Below, piece by piece: positions 17,728 through 26,313 of a stretch of 64,000 bases of DNA (the first letter of the stretch is position 1; each line of letters begins with the position of its first letter). This DNA comes from Promethearchaeia archaeon (lineage in GTDB: Archaea > Asgardarchaeota > Lokiarchaeia > Sigyniarchaeales > SOKP01), in NCBI GenBank assembly GCA_029856155.1, contig JAHQWL010000040.1, forward strand, positions 62,001 through 126,000. Reading direction: 5' to 3'. Below the pieces are notes generated by a model. The model ran no database searches and was not told the DNA's origin. It worked only from the letters and a program-made list of their open reading frames with translations. A program made the translations under genes and the position numbers.

Positions 17728-18858
17728 ATGTATGATGTTGTAATTAGTGGAGCTGGTCCATCTGGTTCACATTGTGCTAGAATTATTGCTGAAGCGGGAT
17801 TTAAGGTAGCTTTATTAAAAAAAAATACATAATGGCGAAAACCTTGTGGAGGTTCAGTGTCCTCTGAAATTCTTGCACTATATCCCGAAATAGAAAACTT
17901 AAACATTGCAAAAATCACCGGCACAAAGATTTATTCTGCAAATCTTCATAGTCTCGAACAGAGGCGTACGGATAATTTATATTCTGTAATTGTTGATAGG
18001 TTAGATTTCGATGATTTAATAAGGAACATTGCTGTAGATAAGGGAGCTGAATTATTTGATAAGAATTTATCATATGATTTTGTAATAAAAGAAGGAAAAA
18101 GAATAGGAGTAAAGACAAAAACGCCAGAAGAGATTAAAGAGTATTATGGAAAAATTATTATTCTTGCTGATGGAATGAGTTCAAAATTAGCTATAAAATC
18201 AGGATTGCGTTCAAAATGGGAGCTTAAAGATATCATTGTTAGCAAATGTGCTATAATGGAAGGAGAAAATAAGTTAGATTATAATTTAGGTTATGTTTTT
18301 TTTCAAAGCTATATGGGATATGGTTGGATTTTCCCATTGGGTAAAAAAAGATTCAATATTGGTTGTGGTTCACCTGCTGAGATTGCGTTAAAAGTTAATT
18401 TAAACAAGATGTTTGGTAATTTTATTAATGATCAATACATAAAGACCCATTATCTTACTTCTGATTATAAAACTATTTGGTCAGGATCATATCCACTTGC
18501 TAGAAATGGAATTTTAGAAAAATGTTTGTTCTCTGATAATCTATTGTGTATTGGTGATGTTGCCGGCTTCGTCTCACCTATAACGGGTGAGGGAATTCAT
18601 CAATCTATGCATTCTGCAAAAGCAGCAGCTGAAGTAGCTGTGAATGCTTTGGAAAAGGAAGATTATTCTAAAGATACTCTAAAAGCATATAGAAACCATC
18701 CAGATGTTAAAAATTTAAGAAGAGTTTTTAAATCACTTTTACGTTTAAGAGATTTTTTCTTTGAAGAGAATGGAAAAAATCTAAATGAAATGCTAGAAAG
18801 AGCAGAAAATGACCCCGAATATAGAGAAAAAGCTTTGAATATATTTTTTGCAAAATAA
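17728..18858 (+). pseudogene. Geranylgeranyl-reductase-like FAD oxidoreductase interrupted by in-frame TAA
   Basis: The reading frame encodes a 376-residue GGR-family flavoprotein: MYDVVISGAGPSGSHCAR (FAD dinucleotide motif), then WRKPCGG, and later LLCIGDVAGFVSPITGEGIH. A TAA at 17830-17832 (codon 35) sits between KKNT and WRKPCGG, where relatives as I recall them have Gln or Glu. Both sides are in the same frame, so one substitution (CAA or GAA to TAA) explains it and an indel does not. Translation from GTG 17857 would lose the FAD-binding strand. It may be a recent pseudogene, a recoded stop or a sequence error. The rest of the frame is intact, so decay, if real, is young. No splice fold is visible around the stop. 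Confidence 0.7.
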
Positions 18859-18979
18859 GAATGAAATAAAAGAGATTTCTCTTTTAAAAAAAAATAGATT
18901 TCATGGGGAAATATATTTTATAATCTCTTTATTTAATATAAATTAATATTGATTGATTTATATACAAAAGGTTTTCTTT

Positions 18980-20392
18980 TTGAGTGATTTAGAAGGTTTA
19001 ACTAGAAGGTTAATGGAAAAGGGTTTTAGAAAGGAAGAAATTATTTTACGGCTTGTTAAGGAATATATGGATTTTAAAGACATTAAACAAGAGTCCGCAA
19101 CTCTTCTTGCTGAAGCGATTTATGAAGAATGTAAAAAGAGTGATATTAGGATTGTTTCAGATCCCTTTATGAGATATTTATTAGATATTAATAAGTCAAA
19201 TGTGACCATTGGAAAACAAGGAGTGGGTTGTAGGGGGTCAGGCGACTTTTTTGTTCATAAGCTCATTGCAGAGCTATCTGAAACAGAGAAGAGAGCATAC
19301 TTATCACCTAGCTCTTTAGATGATGCTGGTGCTGTGAGAATTAGTGATATTGAAGGTTTTAAAGCAGAAGATGATTTAATCATTGTATCTAAAATGGAAG
19401 GAATTCATAGTCGCTTAAGCGACTTTCCATTCTTGTGTGGTTTTCACGTAATTTCATGCAATACATTTGCGTGAAGCGTATCGAGAGCCGCACTACGAGA
19501 TCTCTATGTCAAAGGAGCAAAACCAATTTCCATTATGGTTGATGTTCATTTAGGAGATGATGCTGATGTTGGTAAACTCTTAGATTTTATGGCAGGAATT
19601 TCCACAATTGCAGAACTTACTGATGTACCTATAACGGCAGGCTCAACTTTAAGAATTGGAGGTGATATGGTTATTGGAAATAGACTTGTAGGAGGGATTG
19701 GGGCCGTTGGTATTGCTGAGGGTAAACTATTTGCTCGAAGGAATATAAAAAAAGGAGATAAAATACTTATGACTGAAGGTGCAGGAGGTGGAACAATCAC
19801 AACCACTGCAATTTATTCAGGAAACCATCATGTTGTTAAAGAAACGTTGAATATTAAATTTCTTGAAGCTTGCAAAGTAATCTTAAATTCAAATTATATA
19901 AATGAAATTCATGCAATGTGCGATGTGACGAACGGAGGGCTCAGAGGAGATCTCTATGAGATTAATTATGAAGCTAAATGTGGAGTAACAATTTATGAAC
20001 AAGAAGTAAGAAAACTTGTAAATCCGATTGTTCTTGAATTACTTGAAAAAGTATCGGTTGATTATTTAGGGGTTTCTTTAGACGCACTGCTAATTTATTG
20101 TTCTGAGGATGTTTCCAATAAAATAATTTCAGATTTAAGAGAAAATGGTATAAAATGTTCTGAAATTGGGTATGTTGATGATTCGAACCAAATAAAAATG
20201 ATTTTTGCGAAAGATAAACAAGAAAATATTTTGCCTCGATTTCGGGAATCAGCTTACACCAAAATAAAACAAGAAATAGGAGAACAAGCACCAGAATCTA
20301 AAGAAGAAATGGAAAATGATATACAAGTGACTGCTTCAAATGCGATAAAGAAACGAAATAAGATAATAAAATATATAAAAAGTCAAAACTAA
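18980..20392 (+). CDS. Selenophosphate-synthetase-related (AIR-synthase-like, COG2144) protein with a 30-nt BHB intron
   Basis: This gene encodes an ATP-binding AIR-synthase-fold protein. The first part has GVGCRGSGDFFVHK, LDDAGAVRI and GIHSRLSDFPFL; the second has VDVHLGDDADVGKLLDF and AGSTLRIGGDMV. The frame is broken by TGA 19472-19474, which lies in a 30-nt insert (19452-19481) with a complete bulge-helix-bulge fold. Joining 19451 to 19482 gives GFHVTRAALRDLYV and a 460-residue protein, matching the family. Start TTG 18980 is chosen because the N-terminal LSDLEGLTRRL is repeated in the upstream remnant; TTG 18953 is possible. The biochemical reaction of COG2144 proteins is not known to me. 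Unspliced message would give a truncated N-terminal half. Confidence 0.85.
19409..19424. repeat. 16-bp perfect palindrome in exon 1, next to the intron
   Basis: AGTCGCTTAAGCGACT is a perfect palindrome inside codons for HSRLSDF, ending 15 nt before the outer helix of the splice fold. It could form a small hairpin in the RNA that isolates or presents the splice structure, or be chance codon choice. Confidence 0.4.
19439..19489 (+). other. Bulge-helix-bulge (BHB) splice structure
   Basis: Outer helix 19439-19445 with 19483-19489 (7 bp, two G-U); central helix 19446-19449 with 19476-19479 (4 bp, one G-U); 3-nt bulge 19450-19452 (AAT); inner helix 19453-19461 with 19467-19475 (9 bp, one G-U); loop TACAT; 3-nt bulge 19480-19482 (ATC). 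The two bulges are on opposite strands, 4 bp apart, which is the canonical substrate geometry of the archaeal tRNA splicing endonuclease. Confidence 0.85.
19452..19481 (+). other. Predicted 30-nt archaeal mRNA intron
   Basis: Cleavage between the second and third bulge bases (after 19451 and after 19481) releases 30 nt. The intron contains the TGA that interrupts the frame, and its removal creates codons GTA-ACG-AGA (V-T-R). Inferred from sequence and the known enzyme specificity; no RNA evidence. Confidence 0.8.
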
Positions 20393-20398
20393 AGCTAA

Positions 20399-21226
20399 TT
20401 ATAAATCTAAATTGAGAACTTGATTCATAGAACCCGAGCGAAATCCTGCTAGATCTACCGTAACATAAATAAATCCAAGATTTCTTAACTTTTCTCTAAT
20501 TTTTTTCATATTTTGTTCAGTTAAGACTTTTGGGAGATCGCTTTGTAGAAATTCAATTCTCCCTAAATTGTTCTCATGTAATCTGACTCTCAACTGCTTT
20601 AAGTTGAATTTATTTTTTAGGAACCTCTCCGCTTCTCTTATCATCATTAATTTTTCTTCATTTATAATTTGCCCATATGGAATTCGAGAAGAGAAGCATG
20701 CCATTGATGGTTTAGATTGAACATATAAATTATAAAATCTGCAAATCTCTCTTATCTCATTCTTATTAATTTTGAAATCAATATATGGTGTAGATATTTT
20801 TAGCTCTTCTAGGGCTTGCATTCCAGGCCTATAATCCGAAAGATCATCAATGTTTGAACCATCTAATATTATATCAAAATGTTTTTTGTTTTTTATTTCA
20901 AGGATATCATTATATAATACAGTTTTACAAATATAGCATCTATTTGAAGGATTACATTGGAATTCTTCGTTTTTTAAGGGATCTCGTTCAAGGATCATAT
21001 GATTTATATCATAATTATTAGCAAATTGTATGGCCTCATTGATTTCTTCTTCAGGATAAAGAACTGAACTTTCAGTTATAAGAAGAGTGTCTCTAGCATA
21101 TTTTTTTGAGAGAAAGGCTAAAAGGGAACTATCAACACCCCCAGAAAAAGCTACTATTACCTTTTTTCCTTCCAAAAAAGATATGATATTCTTTAACTTT
21201 TTTTCTATTATATTAGGCAAATCCAT
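20399..21226 (-). CDS. larE: LarE-type ATP-dependent sulfur transferase
   Basis: This 275-residue PP-loop protein has the ATP-pyrophosphatase motif FSGGVDSS near residues 27-34, CNPSNRCYICK near 91-101 and KPSMACFSSRIPYG, with the candidate sacrificial Cys near 177. LarE activates a pyridinium carboxylate by adenylation and donates sulfur to make the nickel-pincer nucleotide of lactate racemase-like enzymes. LarB, LarC and LarA are not in the window, so the destination of the sulfur is open. It is convergent with the intron-containing gene, 6 nt apart. Confidence 0.85.
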   Translation of the reverse strand: MDLPNIIEKKLKNIISFLEGKKVIVAFSGGVDSSLLAFLSKKYARDTLLITESSVLYPEEEINEAIQFANNYDINHMILERDPLKNEEFQCNPSNRCYICKTVLYNDILEIKNKKHFDIILDGSNIDDLSDYRPGMQALEELKISTPYIDFKINKNEIREICRFYNLYVQSKPSMACFSSRIPYGQIINEEKLMMIREAERFLKNKFNLKQLRVRLHENNLGRIEFLQSDLPKVLTEQNMKKIREKLRNLGFIYVTVDLAGFRSGSMNQVLNLDL

Positions 21227-21381
21227 AATTAATTGTTATATTATTGAGGTTAATATCTAATAAAAGGAACCCAAGGTTTATAACTTCACAATTTTAATTG
21301 ATAAGAGTTTTAATAAAAATATTAATAATTTAGTATGAATCTTAAAAATAAAAGAATATACATGACGCTATTGCAATAAGC

Positions 21382-21393
21382 TTTATATATATA
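21382..21393 (+). promoter_or_regulatory. TATA box of the small membrane protein gene
   Basis: TTTATATATATA lies about 25 nt before the ATG at 21413, which would give a leaderless or nearly leaderless transcript. Confidence 0.6.
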
Positions 21394-21412
21394 GAATATA
21401 ATAAGTTATAAT

Positions 21413-21550
21413 ATGGACAAAAAATGGTATATCTTAATTGGAATTATTATAGTAGTTATTATAATTATTATTGTTCTATTTGCTACCAAGGTTGTTTTGA
21501 TACCGGGTATAAACGACGGTGGTGGCGGTGGTGGTGGAATTTTTGGTTGA
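21413..21550 (+). CDS. 45-residue membrane peptide with poly-glycine tail
   Basis: This short gene encodes MDKKWYILIGIIIVV, continuing as a single strongly hydrophobic helix (about residues 6-25), then a short polar stretch and a tail with seven glycines ending IFG. The charge pattern (DKK before the helix) suggests the N-terminus faces inward. A good TATA box at the right distance supports expression. I do not recognise a family; it could be an anchor or a small regulatory membrane peptide. Confidence 0.6.
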   Translation: MDKKWYILIGIIIVVIIIIIVLFATKVVLIPGINDGGGGGGGIFG

Positions 21551-21598
21551 TAAAAGTAGATGATTATTAGATAATAGGAAAAAAAATTGATAAAGATA

Positions 21599-22888
21599 TC
21601 AATAAAAATCTGATTTAAATTTTTGAAGTTTACTTACTTTGTAAAAATTCCCAATCATGCTCCCTAATATCGCAATTATGATTCCGATTATTACCCAGAA
21701 ATATATAATATAAGCTAAATTATTGGTATCATATGGAATTTCAGTAATGAGTCTCCCTGAAAACAGAGAAATAGGAAATATCTCAGGATTGTTTAAAAGA
21801 ATTAATAATATTGGGATAAATGTTAATGAAAAAAGAGCTTCTAGTACTAACATCACTTGCTGTCCCGTATAATTCCTCACTCCAATAATTAAGCGAATTA
21901 AGTTAATTAATCCACCAATAACTATAAATAATCCAAATATCTTCAACCAATCCAAGAATTCTATCTTAAAAAGGCCTGGAATTTCAGCAAAAGGCTGAAT
22001 TATAATAATTAATCCAAAGATTAAACCCGCAATAGCTCCAAAAATTAATTCTCCTACTGTAACTGGCTGTTTTTTTCTTAATTCTCTTTTCATTTTGGCT
22101 GCTTCTTTTCTTTCCTCTCTACGTTGTTTAGCTCTTTCTAATTTTTCTTCTCTTCGCATTTTTGCTTCTAGTAGCTTTTGTTCTGTTCGTAATTGTGCCG
22201 TTGCTAGTTTTTCTTTTGTAACTGCTTTAATTTCAGCTAATTTTTCTTTTGTACGAATTCGGGCTCCTATAATAGTTTCTTTAGCTTTTTGTTTTGCTTC
22301 TTCTAATTTAATTTTTGTATATTCTCGAGTTTCTTGAAGTCCTTTTTCTGATATATGGAATGGGAATATTAAAGCCAATCGTGAAGGAATTACACCAAAA
22401 TCTTCGGGTAAAAATCCCTCCATAGAAAAATAAACAAATATGACTGTTATTACAAGAGCAGTAATCAAACAACCAATCCACATTCCTGAAAACATTTCTC
22501 CTAAGCTTATTAACCAATTTAAAGGTTGAAAAATAATCTTAAAAATTGAGACAATGATATTAATAGCAATGACAATTAGGAAGAAAAAAAGCATCGTTCT
22601 TATGTAAAAGTCAAAAATTTCTCCTGTTATATATAGTTTTGGTGTACCTCGGCTTTTGTATATTTTAGCAATACTTTCTGGAGTACCAATTTGTAAAAGT
22701 GCTTGCTGTATATCAAAATCAGATGGCTCACGTCCTTCAGCGATATTTCTTGCTTCATCTAGAATTTGAGTTTCTAAATCTTTTAAAATTTTATCAGTTT
22801 CTTCTTTTTTTAGTTTTAACCATTCAGGAAGTTTTTTATATACCTGAGTAAGATAGTTATTTATCATTTCATGCTCAGAATAGTTCAT
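21599..22888 (-). CDS. HAAS-domain (DUF1700-like) membrane protein with long basic coiled coil
   Basis: This 429-residue protein starts with a HAAS-type helical domain (YKKLPEWLKLKKEE, ILKDLETQILDEA), as in the product of 26306-27361. Two or three membrane helices follow at about residues 93-190. A highly charged coiled coil rich in KEKLAEIK/RREERK-type repeats spans about 205-275, and four more membrane helices extend to the end. HAAS proteins are often paired with PadR regulators as membrane-stress sensors. This copy has no adjacent PadR. The coiled-coil insert is absent in the paralogue, which has a much shorter linker. Function unknown. Confidence 0.7.
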   Translation of the reverse strand: MNYSEHEMINNYLTQVYKKLPEWLKLKKEETDKILKDLETQILDEARNIAEGREPSDFDIQQALLQIGTPESIAKIYKSRGTPKLYITGEIFDFYIRTMLFFFLIVIAINIIVSIFKIIFQPLNWLISLGEMFSGMWIGCLITALVITVIFVYFSMEGFLPEDFGVIPSRLALIFPFHISEKGLQETREYTKIKLEEAKQKAKETIIGARIRTKEKLAEIKAVTKEKLATAQLRTEQKLLEAKMRREEKLERAKQRREERKEAAKMKRELRKKQPVTVGELIFGAIAGLIFGLIIIIQPFAEIPGLFKIEFLDWLKIFGLFIVIGGLINLIRLIIGVRNYTGQQVMLVLEALFSLTFIPILLILLNNPEIFPISLFSGRLITEIPYDTNNLAYIIYFWVIIGIIIAILGSMIGNFYKVSKLQKFKSDFY

Positions 22889-23023
22889 TTTAAATCCTCT
22901 AATTTTTAAATAAGATGATGAAAATTATGTTTTAACTAGTTTAAATCCTAGGTGTTTATTAAACTATTGGAGTCCATTTTTCAATAAGTAATCTCTAATT
23001 CAGGAAAAAGAAAAAAATCTGGT

Positions 23024-23803
23024 TTACCATTTAAAGTCAGGATTGAAAAAGAGAAGTGAATTTAACTTTTGTAAAGTAATGAAAACAATAACATAATACC
23101 ACGCAAGTGAGCTAAACATGAGTATCCACTCAAGAAACTGTCTTGTTAATGGTGCTGGGGATATTATGTATAAGATAGACGCAGTAGATGGTCCTAATAT
23201 CATGAAATACCCTACGACTTTCGGAAATATTCTTTTCCTTAATACAATTGCTAAACCCGTAAAAAATGCGCCGAAAGCAAATCCACCAAATGCTGATGTT
23301 GAGAAATAATAATGTAAATCAAATGGAGATCGTTCTAAACTAAATACTCCTACAAAAAACATACCAATAACACCAACAAGAAGACATACGACTCCTGTAT
23401 AACCAAATATTCTTCTAAATAAGATTGTATAATATTCCTTCTTTGAGTTGTCTAATTTATAATTTTGATGTGTACTATATAATCGACTTAAATTCAGAAT
23501 TAAAGGGACGATAAAGATTGCACTTAATATACATGTTAAGTCTAATATAAAGGGAGCGGGAGTATATATAAGAGATCCTAAATCACTTATCCAATTATAC
23601 CATACACTATATTCAAGAGAACCAAAATTAATTGCAACGATTAATCCCGTAATTAATCCTGGTAAAAATGTGATCAAACTAACATAAATTGAAATCTTAA
23701 CAATTTTTGGCTTAGTAAGCGTATCATATATATATTTACTGTTCTTTTTCATTTTTATGATAATCGGATCTATGAATTCCTTATATGAACTTTTTTGGCC
23801 CAT
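23024..23803 (-). CDS. DUF998-like multi-pass membrane protein
   Basis: This 259-residue protein has about six membrane helices and the DUF998-type motif WYNWISDLGSLIYTP between helices 1 and 2. The N-terminal 40 residues are polar and lysine-rich. No catalytic motif is visible and the role is unknown. It is a single gene in a region of membrane protein genes. Confidence 0.65.
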   Translation of the reverse strand: MGQKSSYKEFIDPIIIKMKKNSKYIYDTLTKPKIVKISIYVSLITFLPGLITGLIVAINFGSLEYSVWYNWISDLGSLIYTPAPFILDLTCILSAIFIVPLILNLSRLYSTHQNYKLDNSKKEYYTILFRRIFGYTGVVCLLVGVIGMFFVGVFSLERSPFDLHYYFSTSAFGGFAFGAFFTGLAIVLRKRIFPKVVGYFMILGPSTASILYIISPAPLTRQFLEWILMFSSLAWYYVIVFITLQKLNSLLFFNPDFKW

Positions 23804-24061
23804 ATTATAATACCCTTCTTATAATATTATTAACATTTTGTAAATTTAAAATTTATTCTACTCGGAAACTGAAATAAATTTTATCTTAACCCGTCTCCTT
23901 ATATATAAAATCAAATTACCGATATTTAATTGTTTTGATCTCCATAAACTAAATTGTTCTGATATTATTATTATTTAAAATTAGTATTGTATAAATAAAT
24001 ATATTAAATCATATACTGAATCTAAAGTAAGTTTCTCATATTAATAATTAATTGAAAGGCC

Positions 24062-25573
24062 TTAAGACTCAATTATTAGATTATTTTGTTTTGTTTCATT
24101 ATTATATTTAACCAAAAAAGTTTTTCCTACCAGTTCTTCTTTCTCTAGCTCTAAAAGAGTTTTTGAATCTGAGGGGAGCAGAGCAAAAGTACGTTCTCCA
24201 CTCTCTAACTTTCCCATTACGACACCCACTTCTGGGAAGCCCTTTCTGTTATATATTATTGAATATGCCTCTATTGTAAGATCTCCATTCGCTTTTTCAA
24301 TAGGTTCTGGCAGAATTTTCGCATTAATTTTTTGTTGTATATCATCATATTCATTTTCTTTCCAACCTATAGCAGGAGGTCTATTTCCATATATCCCAAT
24401 CGATTCTGATGTATTATATCCTCCATTTGCTAATATCATTATTTTCATCTTTGGATTTCTTTGAATTAATTCAATTGCAGAAACTATTGGATGCATTGAA
24501 TAACTACTGAAAGGTCCTCCAAAAAATGAAAGTCCTCCAGTTATTGTTAAATCACGTTGATCATCATCAGGAATTCCAATTTCTTGCCTAGCAATTTCAA
24601 CCATACAAGGAAAACAACTATAGAGATCAAAAGCATCTATATCCTCTAATTTTAGATCAGCTTGCTTTAATGCAAGTTGTGATGCTTTTCTTATTGCTGG
24701 TGAATCATATAACTGAGGACGTTGAGTCATATAAAAAATATTATGAAGATCAGCACCCCCCATTAGATAAACCCAAAATTTTCGATCAATCCCAAGATTT
24801 TGTGCAGTATTTTCATTTGTCATAATTATTGCTGCTGCTTGATCTACATAAAGGTTGGCAACCATACGTTTTGTATATGGATGACAAACTATGCGGTTAT
24901 CAGAACTAGGGGTAATTATTTCTTCTGCACTAAACTTATTTTGTATCCAAGCATAAGGATTTTGAGAAGCTATGCTAGAAAAACATTCATATCGCTTACC
25001 TATATGAACTGAGTGCTCTTTTAAACTTCTGCCGGAAGCAGCTCTTAGGGCAGTTTCGATCAGAGCATAGATATATGGGGGATTAGTAAGTTTATAACTG
25101 TTTTCAAACTTGCTTAGATAGAAAATAATTGCTTTCCGAGCTTTATTTGTTGCTTCTGGAGGTGGTTTTGGCCAATCCAAGATAATTTTATCCTTGTTAG
25201 CACGATATTTAGAATAAGATGCCTCTCCTCCGGCAATAAGAATAGCTTTACTTTCACCTAAAGAAATAGCTTTAGCAGCCTTATTGACTAATAATTGAGG
25301 TGTATTTCCACTTATAGGGGCGGTATAATATTGAACTGGTTTTATTCCAAGGAGTTGACTCAGTTTCCCTGGAGCATCCTCATAAATCCAACTAGAAATA
25401 GTTGACATATATATGGTGTCAATTATTTCTTTCAGACTATCTGCTTCTGAGATTATAAGGGCATTTTTACATGCTTTAGCAACTAAATTAAGTGGATCAA
25501 GCGGTATACGTTCATCTTTTTGTTGAGTAATTTGAGCGGCTCCAATGATAACAGGTGTATTTTTTTGATGCAT
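24062..25573 (-). CDS. Thiolase-like protein (TLP1/SCPx-like) lacking the usual N-terminal catalytic cysteine
   Basis: This 503-residue protein has the thiolase N- and C-terminal halves, with PVIIGAAQITQQKDE at the start, AILIAGGEASYSK, and the C-terminal-half motif TGGLSFFGGPFSSYSMHPI with the expected His. A further C-terminal domain of about 80 residues (GDLTIEAYSIIYNRKGFPE) is like that of TLP1-type thiolase-like proteins. Where classical thiolases have the nucleophilic Cys, this sequence reads PISGNTPQ, without Cys. It may therefore not cleave 3-ketoacyl-CoA by the standard mechanism. The role could be acyl-CoA binding or another Claisen-type step. Confidence 0.75.
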   Translation of the reverse strand: MHQKNTPVIIGAAQITQQKDERIPLDPLNLVAKACKNALIISEADSLKEIIDTIYMSTISSWIYEDAPGKLSQLLGIKPVQYYTAPISGNTPQLLVNKAAKAISLGESKAILIAGGEASYSKYRANKDKIILDWPKPPPEATNKARKAIIFYLSKFENSYKLTNPPYIYALIETALRAASGRSLKEHSVHIGKRYECFSSIASQNPYAWIQNKFSAEEIITPSSDNRIVCHPYTKRMVANLYVDQAAAIIMTNENTAQNLGIDRKFWVYLMGGADLHNIFYMTQRPQLYDSPAIRKASQLALKQADLKLEDIDAFDLYSCFPCMVEIARQEIGIPDDDQRDLTITGGLSFFGGPFSSYSMHPIVSAIELIQRNPKMKIMILANGGYNTSESIGIYGNRPPAIGWKENEYDDIQQKINAKILPEPIEKANGDLTIEAYSIIYNRKGFPEVGVVMGKLESGERTFALLPSDSKTLLELEKEELVGKTFLVKYNNETKQNNLIIES

Positions 25574-25675
25574 ATTTAGATTTAAGGGCTATTTCTAAAA
25601 ATTTAGGTTTTAATTAGTAAAAATTGGTGAAAATTTAAAGTTTTAAAAATTTTTACTTTGAAAAGAATAGTAAAC

Positions 25676-25715
25676 TTTAAATACTATACGTTGCATAGTA
25701 TCCATAGAATACTAT
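25676..25715 (+). promoter_or_regulatory. Promoter and operator-like inverted repeat upstream of padR
   Basis: A TATA-like CTTTAAATA is followed by ATACTAT (25681-25687), then ATAGTAT (25695-25701) as its inverted partner 7 nt away, and a third ATACTAT at 25709-25715. The repeats overlap the expected core promoter and transcription start, so repression by the PadR product is likely. Confidence 0.6.
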
Positions 25716-25755
25716 ATTATTAAATAAATTAAAAATTAAACTAAAAATTGAAACA

Positions 25756-26313
25756 ATGGAGTTGAAAAATTTGATAAAACGTGTAAGAGAATTAGATTCA
25801 AATGCATTAATAGCTTCACAGGAGTTCAGAGATTATGTAGAAAGACAAGAAACTGAGATTAATAGAGGAATAAGTTCACTTTGTATATTATCAATAATTA
25901 TTCAAGCAGGTGAAGAAGGTTCACATGGGTATAAAATTCTGAAAAATTTAACAGACCAAACAAATGAAATGTTAGTTATAGAAGAAGGAACACTCTATCC
26001 TATATTAAGAAAGTTAGAAGTCGATAATATTATAAAATCTGAAAGAGAAGAATCAGGAAGAAGGAGAAAATTTTACAGAGTTACTGATTATGGTAAAAAA
26101 GTCTTTAATCACCTTGCTGGATTTTATAGTAAATTAACTGAAGCTATTGCACCTTTATATGATATAAGCATTAATTTAAAATCAGAAAAATATTTATTTT
26201 GTCCAATGTGTGCCAACAAAATCGAATTTTCAAATTTAGAAGTTAGGTTTTGTGATGTTTGTGGAAATAATATTGAAAAAGAATTAAAAGAAAGAGGTTT
26301 AAGAAATGAGTGA
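25756..26313 (+). CDS. PadR-family transcriptional regulator with C-terminal zinc ribbon
   Basis: This 185-residue protein has a PadR winged helix at about residues 30-120 (GSHGYKILKNL, EEGTLYPILRKLE, GRRRKFYRVTDYGKK). A C-terminal zinc ribbon follows, with CPMCANK and CDVCGN. Zinc ribbons are not standard in PadR. The stop overlaps the start of the HAAS membrane protein gene by 8 nt, so the pair is co-translated. In other genomes such pairs form a regulator and its membrane partner. The inverted repeats upstream suggest autoregulation. Confidence 0.85.
   Translation: MELKNLIKRVRELDSNALIASQEFRDYVERQETEINRGISSLCILSIIIQAGEEGSHGYKILKNLTDQTNEMLVIEEGTLYPILRKLEVDNIIKSEREESGRRRKFYRVTDYGKKVFNHLAGFYSKLTEAIAPLYDISINLKSEKYLFCPMCANKIEFSNLEVRFCDVCGNNIEKELKERGLRNE

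Noticed and set aside
17700..17870. BHB intron as explanation for the TAA in the GGR-like gene
   Set aside because: No paired helices with bulges flank the stop and no extra residues separate the conserved blocks; a point change is simpler.
19472..19474. TGA in the COG2144-type gene read as selenocysteine
   Set aside because: No Cys-type catalytic position is expected there. The surrounding insert is absent from the family as I know it, and splicing of the BHB restores the normal sequence.
19546..20291. Minus-strand ORFs opposite the COG2144 gene
   Set aside because: Shadows of the real frame; composition (proline/serine rich, low complexity) is typical of antisense reading.
22095..22517. 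Plus and minus short ORFs within the HAAS coiled-coil region
   Set aside because: They are shadows caused by the repetitive charged coding sequence.
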